In this document: positions 25,801 to 36,131 of the stretch, piece after piece | How the letters are laid out: each line of letters opens with the position of its first letter | How positions within the stretch are numbered: position 1 is the stretch's first letter | Assembly (NCBI GenBank): GCA_963921425.1 | Contig: OY992832.1 | Span: 28,051,489 to 28,115,488 of the forward strand | DNA: 64,000 bases | Direction: 5' to 3' | Origin: Dryas octopetala | Lineage: Eukaryota; Streptophyta; Magnoliopsida; Rosales; Rosaceae | Made by a program: the position numbers and the translations under genes | Notes under the pieces: generated by a model | The model's input: the letters and a program-made list of their open reading frames with translations, nothing else | What the model was told of the DNA's origin: nothing | Database searches by the model: none

Positions 25801-28800
25801 GGTGTAACTGCTTATAATAGCTTTTCTGTGAGCAGAATTAGTTTACATTCACCAATATTACCATAGCTGAGAACAGCACCTTTCTGCAGTGTTCTAGTGT
25901 ATGGGAGATTGGAAGCTTTTGGAGGGGTAGTGATGTTATAAAACAATCTCAGTTTTCTTGTTTTTGATGATATTACACTTCCACATATTGCTCACATGGT
26001 TTTACTTTTCTTAATATTGTTTTTCAATTATATTTGTCTAGAGTATTGAGAATGCCCCTGGCTTAGAAGAGTTGCTTCCTCCCAAGGGAGCTCCAAACTT
26101 CAAATTCAGTGTTGAAGAAAGCAGAGAAGGAACTGAACAACATGCACTTTCGGCTGAACTCAGAAACTTGGTGAAAGGAAGGGCATCTGCCCGTGAAATG
26201 ATAGGATGGATTGAGGAAAGTGTATTTCCTCTTCATGGGATGGAAGTTACCCTCAATGTGGTTGTGCAAACTCTCCTTGACATTGGATCTAAAAGTTTCA
26301 CTCATTTGATTACTGTATTAGAGAGATATGGTCAAGTCATTGCAAAACTATGTGCTGACCAAGATAAGCAGGTCATGCTGATAACTGAGATTGATTCTTA
26401 CTGGAGGAACAATGCCCAAATGACTGCAATTGTGATAGATAGGATGATGGGCTACCGACTTTTATCTAATCTGGCCATTGTCAGATGGGTCTTTTCTCCA
26501 GAAAATATCGAGCATTTTCATTTATCTGATCGTCAGTGGGAGGTATGTCAACATTTGTTTAATCTGTGTCCACCTTAAACATGTCTTTTTGCTGTCATAA
26601 ATATTTGCGTTTTGAACCATTGATTGATGTTTCCATGTGCTTGATGGTTGTATGGTCCTATTTTTTCTTCTTGGTCAATGATGAATACAGCATCAGAAAC
26701 TAGTTGAAAACAACTATGTATGAACTGAAAACTTCAAAATTAATAGCATTAGTAGTAAACTGCTTCCAACGTGAGCAAGTAAAAACAACTTGAAATCTTC
26801 CAGCACTCAAACAAATGGAAATTGAAGCATAAATCTAAACATTAAAATTTGGTCTAAGTCAAACATCATTGGAAAGCCAAGACAATGCTACTTTCTAGTG
26901 AAAAATGTGGATTATTGTGAACACTATTTAGGAGGACAGACTTCTAAAAATTTTGATAGGTGAATTTCTGAGTGTTTGATCTATGAAAAATTTGAAACTT
27001 TGAAATGCCCACATTGTCCCTTGAATTATGTGGACTTTCTTATGTGGCAGATATGTGCTTGTCACCCCAGTCCGTGTATTATGTGCAGAACTGGATATGA
27101 AACTGGTGATCATATGTTTATTCATAGTTCGATAGCTTTGAGTTTATGTTGAAAGTTGTGTAAGGAAGGAAATATTAGCTGGGTTAGCTAGGAGAGGCAG
27201 AAGTTTATGGTATCATCAGAGGGGTCGCTGCTTATGGTGATCATCAGGGACCGCTGCTTTGCTAGGAGAGGCAGAAGTATTTAGGAAGGGAAAGAAAGTC
27301 CGTGGGGATTGTTTGTGCTAGCTATAATTTGGGTAGTTTGGTGGGAGAGAAATATAAGAATTTTTGAGGATTATGGGGGCATCATTATCTACAGAATGCA
27401 GGAATACTTTGTTCTCAATGATTTTTTCTAATTGGAAAGCTGCAGTGGTCTAATTCTAAGGCTGGACAATGTGTTTGTCGGATTGTAGTTGATAGGACTC
27501 AATGTATAGCGATATTTTCCTGCTGTGTGATGTGTGTTTGTTGTGGAGTTCAACCCTGGTACTGCACAACAGTCCGAGAAATTAAGCAAATTTTGCCATT
27601 TCATCTCATTTCTGGAGACTAATAGGACTGTATCAACTGTATATTGAAGATGTGATATTTCCCCTTCTCTTCCAACCTTCAATCTTTCTACCAGCTGCCT
27701 TTCCTTTGCTTTCTCCAGTAATCTACTAAGCACATCCACCACAATAGTGAAAAAAAAAGGTGATAAAGGATCACCTTGTTGCAGCCCTCTTAAACCTTAA
27801 ATTTTCCCTGCGGTCTTCCATTTATCATGACAAAAAAGTTTGCTGACCTTAAGCAGCCCTCATTCCATCTTCTCCACCTTGATCCAAATTCTTTTCTTTC
27901 CATTACATAATCAAAGAAACTTTAATTCCACTCGGTCATTTGCCACCAAGACAGCGTCTAATATCTGCCTACCTTTCACGATAGCACTTTGAGCATATGG
28001 TGCCAGCAGCTTTGCAATTAATTTATAATGGTTTGTCACCAAGCTTATGGGTCTGCAATCCCCAACTTTTAATGATTCCGCCTTCTTTGGTATTTAACAT
28101 TTAGGTCTTATTTGTGACAGCACTACAACCCCGTTCCTGTGAAAATCCCCGAAAACCAGCAAGAAGTCCTTCAAGACGAATCTTTAAAACATCAGTATAC
28201 TGAACCCATCGGGGCCTGGTGACTTGTCTATACTGCAATCTAATACTGCTGCAGCGCTGCTTTATTTTATTCTTGCTTTAAAGGTCTTTTCAACCATCCC
28301 CTTTGCATTTCATTAATTGGATTCCTGTTCAGCCCTTCAATTTCGTAGCAGCGAGCTTGTATACAGATTCTTGTCAAAACTAATAATCTCTTGGTTAATC
28401 TGGGTTAATGCTTCCACCATCTCCCCGCCACCCACTTCTAGCTTTTCAATTAATTCCTCTTCCTCATTTTGCCACTTCAATTTGGTATTTCTGTCCTCTA
28501 TTTCTTAAGTTTATTGAAGGATCATCCTTACAAAAAAATATAGACAAATCGAAAACCACCATTCCAATTGTGATAAAATAAATAGATGGAATACTATTTC
28601 CAATAAACACAAAAATGAACAACTATTTAATCAAATAGTTAAATGGTTTCCGATTTGCTGAAATTTGAGTAGAGATGATTCTTGAATGGAGACTTAAAAA
28701 AATATATGATTCGGGAATGAGCCTCATAATGTGTCTATCAAATAACTTTATTTAAGGGATCCTCAATGGATGCTTTCTAAATGTACATACATACATATAT

Positions 28801-31800
28801 ATATGTTCTCCTTGATGGTTGAGCATTCTTGTTGTATGTTGCTCCTCTCCCCCCCCCCCCCCCCCCCCCTCCGCCTCCCCCCTCTACAATGTAAATTGAA
28901 ATTTTCTTTTATTTTCAACATTTTTATTTACTAATTTATTTATTCTTGTTGTAAGTTGTATCTGTTATCTTCTTTTAATTTTTTTTATTCATATATTTTT
29001 CTACCATTCCTCCCAACAGATTTTGAGAAATGCAGTTAGCAAGACATATAACCGTGTATGTGATCTAAGGAAGGAGATTTCATCTCTGAAAACGAGTATC
29101 GTATCTGCTGAAGAAGCTGCAGCAACAGCAAAAGCAGAGTTAGTGACTGCTGAGTCAAAGCTCTCACTTATGGATGGTGAACCTGTCCTTGGGGAAAATC
29201 CTGTGAGGCTGAAGCGTTTGAAATCATATGCTGAAAAGGCAAAGGAGGAGGAAGTGTCTGTACGTGAATCTTTAGAGGCTAAGGAGGCTCTTCTTTCCCG
29301 TGCCCTTGATGAATTTGAGGTACTGAATATAAAAAAATAAAAAAATTATTAACACCTCTTTCCCATGATTAATCTGCCAGAATCCTTTTTCTTACAATAG
29401 ATAGAAACTGAGGCATATATTTTCATGTTTTAGGTACATATTATAATTAAAAATATGTAGAATATTAAAACGCGATTATAAGTGGAGGCTTAGATATTTT
29501 ACTTGGTTGGGCATGTGGCAAAGGTGCAGTACGTTTTTACAGCCAGACAACAGTGCATTGCTTACCCTTCCTCCCCCCAAACAACGGTAGATCAATACTA
29601 TCTTCTGCACCAATGTCGATGTGCAATCTTGAATCTAACTGCTTCATTGATGTGGCATTTTGAACATATCTTAAGCACTTTATGAATTCTGTAGCCATGC
29701 CTTAATTATCCAGCAAAGTTGTTTCACTTGTGAGCAAGAAAATACCCCCGCCCCCCTCCTCCCCAGCTGTGTTTGGCATGAAGACAATCTTTTTCTCTGA
29801 ATATATGAGTCGTTACAATGTGCCCAGTATGGAATATGGATGAGAGACGCACGACCAAAATGCTGTTTGTGTACAGCTTGCATACAATATATTCTTTTAA
29901 TTATAGCCTCTTGATAATTTACAATTCTTCTAGCGTTTAAAACGTTATTACAAAAATCATTTGCGGTATATGCTCTTTTGCTAAAGTTTTTCCTCTTAAT
30001 TCCTTTTATTCCATTTTCTTGGTCTACCAAAACATTTCTGGAATGGGTTGAATTTAGTAATCAATGCTTGGAATGTTTATCTTCAATTAATCAATCTCCT
30101 GGTTTCCCTTCCTTTGATTGAAAGTCACTTCTACTGTTCTACATGTCTTTTTCGTGTACTAACCATGGTTGGCATGTTGCAGGCATTGTTCCTGTCTTTG
30201 TACAAAAACTTCTTGAAAGTGTTGACGGAGCGGTTGCCAGATGCATCCAAAGGTGTTACATTGCAGCAATTAAAGTCGGTTCATGCAGATTCTATGGCTG
30301 TCGACCTTGAAGAATCATCGGCAATGGATGTTGACGATGAGAATGGAAGACCTAAAAGAAGGTTTTGATTTCCCTCCACCAAAAAAGATAGGAACATCTT
30401 TAATCATATAATATATAATTATTCTTGGTCCAGATGGATGGAAACTTCCAGATTCAGTGTTGATCAATCGGCAAGGCCAATAGATTGACGCTTTAGAAAT
30501 TGCACATTCAGAAGATAGGGACTTTATCTGGGAGGGTAGTGATGAGGAAGGATCATTTATTGAGTTCGGAAAAAATGTACAAAATCAGAAGATAGAGGAG
30601 GATTAACTTTGGAAACTCATTGAAAAGGAACAAATCATTAGGAAAATGTTCATAGTGTTTCCTATACTCACAAGATTCCTAGTGGTACTCTATCATTAGG
30701 AATACATATGGAGTGCATTCTAATGGGTGGGACTTCCAAAGAAACTCTTTTTGTTCTTGGAAATGCATCTATCATATTATCCGCATTTCTCTTGTTTTTC
30801 TAAATTTGTGGTTGGGAATAGGAAGAAATTTGTTTCTAGGAAGACATATGGAACTTCTACTCATCATCTTTTCAGTTTTATTTTTTATTTTTATTTTTTT
30901 TCTAGTTTATATCAGTTTTATTTGAAACAGAATGCAATAGTTTACTTATTGGCCTCCCCAATCTCCCTGCCTACTTGTGTTTTTTCTTGTAACTTATCTT
31001 CTAGAAAGAACTTGAATCATAGCAAGTTTTTGAGTTTTCTGCTTTGTTGTCTTGAATAAATGTATAGTTGAATCTAGTTTTTCTTTGGACTACTATTTGT
31101 TCTGGGGACTCTTTCTGTAAGTCCTCATTCTATGCTAGAAACTTCAAATGACTGTTTTTGAACCTTTAGATGATTTGGGAGACTAGGCCCACTAAAGTCA
31201 AAATTCTTCCTTGGTGTTTCATGTGAAGATCAATGCTTGTGATATGCTTCAAAAAGAGGACCTTATGCTCCAAAAAGAGTGTGCTCATTGCCTTTTTACG
31301 TTGCTCCTTTTCATATTTGTAGGAGGATGCTGCGCTTGTTTGGAGTGGAGTGGGTTTGTCCTAGAAACTGCTCCTCCTGTTGTATATTGTTTTGGGAGTC
31401 GGGGCCAAAAAGCAAGCTATTGGGTTCTTTTTGGACTGTTTTGTTGTAAAGAACTAATAAACGTTTTGACAAGGTGGAGCATCTTTGGGACAAGTAGATT
31501 TTTTTTGCAAGTACAGTTTGGGACATTTAGGTACATAGCGTGTCATTTTAGGGAAGTTCTTTTTACTGTAATTCATCTTTGATTGGGTGGGACTTTTGAG
31601 TTGATTGTAAAGTGTCTTCTGTTACTCCTTGGTAGTTGACTACCTTTTGATGGACTTCTTGTCCATCTTGTCTTGTAGTTGTATCTGTTCTTTCTTTTAT
31701 AAACTTTCTTGTTTAATATAAAAAATAATTTGCTTTGTCCTTGTAATGATATTTAAGCGATGTGTATCTGACTTGTTCTCTTAATTTTGGCAGTCAATTG

Positions 31801-32748
31801 AATGGTGGGAGGACAAATAATGTATATAATGTAGGTGAAAAAGAGCAGTGGTGCCTATCGACTTTAGGCTACCTCAAGGCCTTCTCAAGGCAATATGCTT
31901 CTGAGGTAAATACAGTGTCATGGCTCTTGTTCTTTTCCGACTTTCTTTTATCCTTTGTTTTTTCATTTTAAAGTGAAGTGCCAGTTTCATTTTGCACTTC
32001 TTATATCTTTTTAGTTTCTTCATGATTGTAGTGCTGTCGTCTTTTTCTTTCTTTTTGGTATGCTATTTGTTTTCTTTGGATTGTGCTCCTTGGAATGATC
32101 CTAATGTATATAGACTTTTTTCTTAACAAGAGTTTTCCCTTGTATTTTTCTCCTACCCAACACATTTTGACATGTCACACCCGCTCTGCCTGTTTAGCTG
32201 TATAATTGCATAGAGTTGCTGCACATCTCCGATTTATTTCACCATTTTTATTTTTTTCGTTGTATACATTTAAAAAACAAAGGTCTATGTATTCCCTTTG
32301 ATGACTTATTACTTCCAACTAGATGCAAATTCATCTTATGAACAGGTATGTGTTTTGTAAAATAATCTTTGAATCCAAAAAATAAAATAGTGGCAAGGAT
32401 ATGACAATAAAATAATTGGTTAATTGGGATCCAGTCTATGTAACTCTGTTATAACTTCTAACCCACTGATTTTTGGTTGGTGGATTAGACCCAGAATTAA
32501 AATGTACAGCTATCTAGCATTAAAACAAACCTAAGAGTCCTCCCATAATTACAAAGCATGTCACTCTTCTTAATAGAATGTATTATGTAAGTTGATTCTT
32601 ATGTTTAGGGAAGTAGTTGATTCCCAAGATTTTAGGCAGTAACTAATCAGAATGCCAATTAATTCAAATCCTCCCTGCAAAACTTCCTCCAACTGTGTTA
32701 CCTTGTGTGCGTATTTATCATATAACTATTAGGGACCCCTCAATGGAT

Positions 32749-32833
<85 letters not shown>

Positions 32834-34008
32834 CTTTCTTTAGCTAGGTACCCATCTCCCTTCAATTTTCCCCTTTCCCCCCTCTAGGGGGGAGGGGGGG
32901 GAGCCCTGTTTCATTTCATTAGATTCTTTGAATTAATTCTTTTTCTGTAGTATTTCACATCTTAAGTAATTATCAAAACAGCTGTTGCTCTCTCCAAATA
33001 AAATGAAATTATGGTGGTGAAATTTTCTCCATTCTTCAATTTTATCAAGTTAAATTGTCAGTTATAAAATAAAAATTATAATAGAAAATCTTGTTTTCAT
33101 TTGTCTGGTCAATTAAACATATAATTAAGCTTTAAGTGGAAAGGAAATGTTACCATGTATTAGTTGAAGCCGAAATTGGGTTCTGTCCTTGTGGGTTTCT
33201 GTTCGAGAACTGAAATCAAAGGGTTTATGGTTATTGCCGATTAGGATTGGGATGAGAGTTATGGTATTGAAATTATTGAATGGGTTGTTATATGCTTGTG
33301 TTAAATTTGTTAATTGTTATGTTAATCAAGTTTATATCAATTTACAATTGTTATGGGTTATTGGTTTTTGTTTGATGAAGCTGAAATGGAACTACTGTGG
33401 AATAGGTTTTCAGTCTTTTAACTATTAATTTATATCAGTTGTTTATTACCTTGTAGCTTTAATATAATGTATATGACAATATAAGTTAACAACAATGTCC
33501 GTTATATAGTTATTAAATTATATTAATGGTTAGATGAAGCGATGGAGAGGTCATGCCTCTACCACTACTAGATATGATAACTAGTCCTGTATCCTAGCCC
33601 GTAGCTCGTTTGCCGGAAATGTATCTTTATAACTCCTTTTATAATGTTTTATAAAATTTGTAAGATGATAAACAGAAATCTATATCTACCAGGCACACAT
33701 GTCTGGGAAGTTACAGTATCCTATTCTCAAATTTGCCTTTTTAATAATATGTAATTTGTGTCAAAACCTAGGGAAGATCCTAGTGGCTTGGCTGTTAGTT
33801 GAAGTTTTATAGACATTCTTAATGCATTATGAAATCATTTGTGCATTCTTAATATTCTTCGCTACTGAATTTCTGACCTTGTGTATGTACCTCGCAGATA
33901 TGGCCTCACATGGAGAAGCTGGATGCAGAGGTTATAACCGAAGAAGTGCATCCTCTGATTCGGAAAGCAGTTTATTGTGGTCTCCGTCGACCAATTGATG
34001 GATTGTGA
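5325..34008 (+). CDS. CBP80: Nuclear cap-binding protein subunit 1 (CBP80/ABH1), 19 exons
   Basis: CBP80 pairs with CBP20 in the nucleus to bind the m7G cap, and in plants supports splicing, miRNA processing and ABA responses. Exons: 5325-5408, 5534-5593, 6679-6735, 7872-7943, 9686-9748, 10833-11009, 12791-12922, 15468-15534, 15663-15862, 16710-16780, 17170-17254, 18378-18446, 18583-18701, 19180-19318, then 26042-26542, 29020-29319, 30183-30361, 31794-31905, 33898-34008 (stop TGA). All junctions are GT..AG with matching phases. The total is 865 codons, close to the Arabidopsis protein (848). Exons 1-7 cover the N-terminal MIF4G domain, the middle exons (about residues 230-470) and exon 15 (466-632) the MIF4G-like repeats; exon 16 (633-732) opens as a long heptad-rich coiled coil. 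Exons 15 and 16 also exist upstream at 21418-21918 and 24365-24580 in what is probably a false duplicate. A gene model using both copies would be wrong. Confidence 0.93.
7802..7863 (+). repeat. (CT)n microsatellite at the end of CBP80 intron 3
   Basis: About 30 CT units end eight bases before the AG acceptor that starts exon 4 at 7872. The tract serves as an unusually long polypyrimidine tract for this splice site. Confidence 0.97.
8588..8725 (+). mobile_element. LINE remnant, reverse-transcriptase zinc-binding segment (intron 4)
   Basis: A short plus-strand frame reads through the zf-RVT type motif of plant L1-like LINE ORF2: an EET-V-D-H-L-L-x-H-C block followed by A-W-K-L-W and a hydrophobic stretch ending in a stop at 8723-8725. 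Only this C-terminal piece is recognisable; flanking DNA is non-coding. The insertion is in the same orientation as CBP80. Confidence 0.72.
10318..10430 (+). repeat. Possible RTE-type LINE tail fragment (intron 5)
   Basis: An AAC/ACA-rich stretch is followed by a segment resembling the 3' end of plant RTE LINEs (CTTGTCCCAACTATTTGAG). The match is from memory of the family consensus and is diverged, so this is a weak call. Confidence 0.35.
11199..12075. mobile_element. Degenerate transposon carrying an organelle-like insert (intron 6)
   Basis: The left edge (GGGGCGGAGGGAG, then a CAAGGGGGCAC motif) and the right edge (CAGCGGGGGCACGTG, then CCTAAGGTGG) resemble the two degenerate inverted ends of a common plant DNA transposon family. 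Between them, 11435-11957 is a block of clearly higher GC than the intron, listed separately. No coding capacity is visible. Confidence 0.45.
11435..11957. other. Organelle-like (possibly mitochondrial) DNA insert in CBP80 intron 6
   Basis: This roughly 520-base block has near-balanced base composition inside an AT-rich intron and is bordered on both sides by (AT)n runs (11417-11433 and 11958-11976). It contains two perfect short hairpins, at 11498-11516 (stem GGGAGCT/AGCTCCC) and 11705-11723 (stem CCATTCC/GGAATGG). That texture is typical of plant mitochondrial intergenic DNA. I could not match it to a named organelle gene, so the origin is inference from composition and structure. Confidence 0.35.
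14051..14420. mobile_element. MITE-like foldback element with long terminal inverted repeats (intron 7)
   Basis: The left end contains AAATACAAAAATGGTCCA and continues to CGAACTTTACA. The right end is its inverse with few changes (TGTAAAGTTC..TGGACCATTTTTGTATTT). Inner parts also pair (TTTGGTCCA/TGGATCAAA and AACTTGGAA-like segments), so the whole 370-base unit can fold. It has no ORF. The target-site duplication is not certain. Confidence 0.82.
14421..15460 (-). mobile_element. RTE-type LINE fragment, reverse transcriptase (CBP80 intron 7)
   Basis: On the minus strand, broken frames show RT blocks in the correct order. VLGPDKIPTEAW lies at about 15260-15295 and a DLEKT-x-DRVPR block at about 14945-14985. 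A degraded active-site area followed by KLRSKGFRIRRF and KYMECKF lies at 14600-14700. These match the GPDGIP, DLEKAYDRVPR and SKGFRLSR-KTEYMKC motifs of plant RTE elements. Many stops and frame changes show it is dead. It is antisense to CBP80 and its 3' side abuts the MITE at 14051-14420. Confidence 0.72.
15923..16202. mobile_element. Mutator-like MITE with 9-bp target duplication (intron 9)
   Basis: The 280-base unit is flanked by TTTTAATGT at 15914-15922 and 16203-16211. Its ends are imperfect inverted repeats, the clearest part being GGAAGG followed by GATGAGGGATTTG on the left and its complement CAAATCCCTCATC on the right. A 9-base duplication is characteristic of Mutator superfamily insertions. 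It is non-coding and inserted 60 bases after exon 9. Confidence 0.72.
20281..20381 (+). repeat. AT-rich minisatellite, three units of about 33 bases
   Basis: Units contain ATGTATGTATTCTATATATG followed by GAGT; the array is preceded by (TA)n and (CA)n runs. The second copy at about 24900-25005 has a longer AT run in its third unit, one of the differences between copies A and B. Confidence 0.85.
20772..20875 (+). mobile_element. LINE remnant, zinc-binding segment (intron 14, copy A)
   Basis: A plus-strand frame shows C-x2-C spaced as in zf-RVT, then N-G-E-A-E-S-S-D-H-F-F-L-H-C, the family hallmark. The same fragment recurs at about 25396-25500 in copy B. Confidence 0.7.
21418..21918 (+). other. 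CBP80: CBP80 exon 15, copy A (probable false duplicate)
   Basis: This 501-base exon encodes 167 residues of the C-terminal MIF4G-like domain, between TCTAG and GTATGT. It is identical at protein level to 26042-26542. It is phase 0 at both ends, so splicing both copies together would insert 167 residues in frame; that would be an annotation trap. Confidence 0.9.
22300..22790 (+). mobile_element. LINE C-terminal remnant, sense strand (intron 15, copy A)
   Basis: Broken plus-strand frames show CIMCRTGYETGDHMFIH at about 22450-22505, a zf-RVT core, and further on WWERNIRIFEDYG near 22717-22755, the usual W-x-E-R-N-x-R-x-F-E ending of plant LINE ORF2. Its copy in block B is about 26924-27414. Confidence 0.7.
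22800..23890 (-). mobile_element. LINE reverse-transcriptase remnant, antisense (intron 15, copy A)
   Basis: On the minus strand a SPGPDGFS block near 23575-23600 is followed downstream by LQQGDPLSPF and VVDVLSRLLEKA near 23075-23160. These are RT motifs of L1-like plant LINEs. The frame is interrupted by many stops and shifts. It lies tail to tail with the sense-strand LINE piece just upstream. Its copy in block B is about 27424-28517. Confidence 0.75.
24365..24580 (+). other. CBP80: CBP80 exon 16, copy A, cut off by the gap
   Basis: The first 72 codons of the coiled-coil exon are present after the AG acceptor, then the sequence enters the N gap without a splice donor. The complete exon is 29020-29319. 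Confidence 0.9.
24581..24780. other. Assembly gap of exactly 200 N
   Basis: A round 200-base run of N joins two contigs whose ends carry the same 4.4-kb sequence. The size is a scaffolder placeholder and does not measure a real distance. Confidence 0.99.
24781..29235 (+). repeat. Copy B of the duplicated block (the one continuous with downstream exons)
   Basis: The first base after the gap corresponds to position 20161 and the homology ends where copy A meets the gap. Differences seen: a C21 run at 28849-28869 where copy A has C6, an extra A near 27451, GATTCCG against GATTTCC near 28073, one A/G-type change near 25506, and longer AT tracts. Confidence 0.95.
26042..26542 (+). other. CBP80: CBP80 exon 15, copy B
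   Basis: This copy is the one joined without a gap to exons 16-19 and is used in the gene entry above. It encodes residues 466-632. Confidence 0.92.
31140..31720 (+). mobile_element. LINE C-terminal remnant (intron 17)
   Basis: Scattered plus-strand frames resemble the end of plant L1-type ORF2. They show an I-W-E-T-R-P-T-K-V-K segment near 31170, then DMLQK near 31245, and finally F-R-E-V-L-F-T-V-I-H-L followed after a stop by WVGLL near 31550-31595. Then comes a T-rich non-coding tail with a TTTAATATAAA end near 31712. The frames are heavily mutated. The element is in the same orientation as the host gene. Confidence 0.55.
32751..32833 (+). repeat. (CT)n(TA)n compound microsatellite (intron 18)
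   Basis: About 28 CT units pass directly into about 13 TA units. Confidence 0.97.
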
Positions 34009-34340
34009 TCTGGTTAGGCTTGTTGAACCTCAACTTACTTTTTTCACACCCCTGCCCAAGAAAAAAAAAGTTAACAACGATGCATGTTAATCTAATTGAG
34101 GGAACTTAGTGAATATGAAGGAGATGAGGTTAGCTGCAGCGTGTATGATGAGTAGGTGATGTGTTTATTTAGTTGCAGGTATATGTACAACCTCTTTGAT
34201 ATGTAACCGAAGCAACTAATTGTAGGCTAGTATTATGAAATTCCCTTTCCAGGGGCCACTTTGTTTCATTTCAACTGCTTTTACCATGTTTTGGGTTAGA
34301 TTCTATGCGCCACATTTCGCTGAATACAGAAACACCATTT
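34009..34340 (+). other. CBP80 3' untranslated region and end of transcript
   Basis: Non-coding DNA follows the TGA at 34006-34008. No canonical AATAAA is evident, which is common in plants. The A-rich run at 34350-34364 marks the start of intergenic DNA. Confidence 0.5.
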
Positions 34341-36082
34341 GAAGAAGGAAAAAAAAAAAAAAAAAGACATGTTACACTTGTTTTACAAATTTATACATTT
34401 TTTTATAAATGAGATAATTTTATGCATTTCGAGCACAAAAAGCAATTGGTTGGTATTGGTGTTGTATATGCTAACATTTTCAACCTCCCTTAACCGTCAC
34501 AAATTCGACCTACTGGACTTGGTAACATTAGTTTCAACTTTCACCTGTCTTGTATCTCTAGCGATTATTGAAGATCATAGTGGGTCAGAGTTACTCTTCT
34601 TTTGGGTTTTTGTTAGAGTGCTATTATATGCACACCTCATTTCCTCTTACTACCCATTTTTTCCACTTAATTTGTGAATTGACACATTTGACACAAAGCG
34701 AAAAGACTTTTAAGGGCAGTCCAAAGGTTAAAAAAAAGAAAAAAAGCAAACTAAATCAGGGCTATTCTTTGGTTTGGTTTTTATTGAATCGATTTAACTA
34801 CCGACCAAAGTTTGTTGGTAACCTATTTTCATAATTTGAAAATAAAAAATTTAAAATTCAAAAAATGTTTTCAACAGGAATTGATATAAAAGTCCTTTGT
34901 TTCGAGGTCACAATCCGACTAGTGCTCCTTAGCAATACTGCAGAAAAAGCAGATTTGTTGCAATGTAGACCACCTATTTGTTCGTTTACCAAGTTTGGCA
35001 CAATGTGGCGCTAGGCAATTTACTGCTAATGCTCTCCATCTAAGGAATTAACTGAATCATTGTGGCCCGTAGCGCAGAATGGGGCATTGTGCCTTAGGCT
35101 CTTCGTACAATCATTGGAAGTCGATTTGGGGCAAGTGTTCGAATCTACTATGACATAGTTGTGAGACAGTTATGAATTCCATTATTGAATTTCCATTACT
35201 TGATCAAACCAACCAAAATTAAGTTGGTTTGGTTTGGTTTGGTTTTGGTAAAAATCGAAAAAAGTTGGTAAACTAACCGATTACCGAAAATTATTATTGA
35301 AAGAAACTGAATCGATTATTATTGAAAAAGCTGAAATATATGCTGAAAAAAACTGAAAACAATTATCGAAAATAGTTATATATATGTAATATAACTACAT
35401 TACTATGCTTATATATATAAGATAATTACATTAATATGCTTATATAATACTATTATTTTAGTAGTACCATAAATACTAAACTCCTAATATTATGTACAAC
35501 TATAAGAAAATATATAAATGTATAATAATATTATATTAATATTATCAAGAGTGTGAGTTAAGATATAAAATGATTATCTAATGAAGTGAATGTTGTCATT
35601 TTTAGGAAAATAAGGACATCATTATCTAATAAACTACTAAAATCGAAAAATTGTTAGCCATTTGATTAATGGCCATTATTTCAAAGCATTTATCGAAATC
35701 AGTAGGTTCGTCCATTTTGTATCTAATGCTGTTATAGGAGAGGTTTATTAAGGAAATGCATTTTGATAAAAACGAAAATGAATTGCATTCAGTTTATACT
35801 ATTAACCAAGACGATTGATTAAGATAATGAATCACATTAATCAAAATTATAAAAATGAAGATGAATCACATAATGTTGTCATATTAATCAAGACTATTGA
35901 TTAAGATATAAATACTTAAATTTATACTTTATATTTAGTTTATAGTAGACGCATAATTTTTTAAACTTATTTTCGTTTATATTAGACATTTATAGGGCAT
36001 TTTAGTAATTTTAAACTTAAGAGTTTTTATAAGAAGACTTTTCCTAACAAATCTTATTCTCATCTATCCTAAACCTGCCGCC

Positions 36083-36131
<49 letters not shown>

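Noticed and set aside
20161-29235. Genuine recent segmental duplication creating a longer CBP80
   Set aside because: Both breakpoints coincide exactly with the edges of a 200-N gap and copy A lacks the end of exon 16, which fits contig overlap better.
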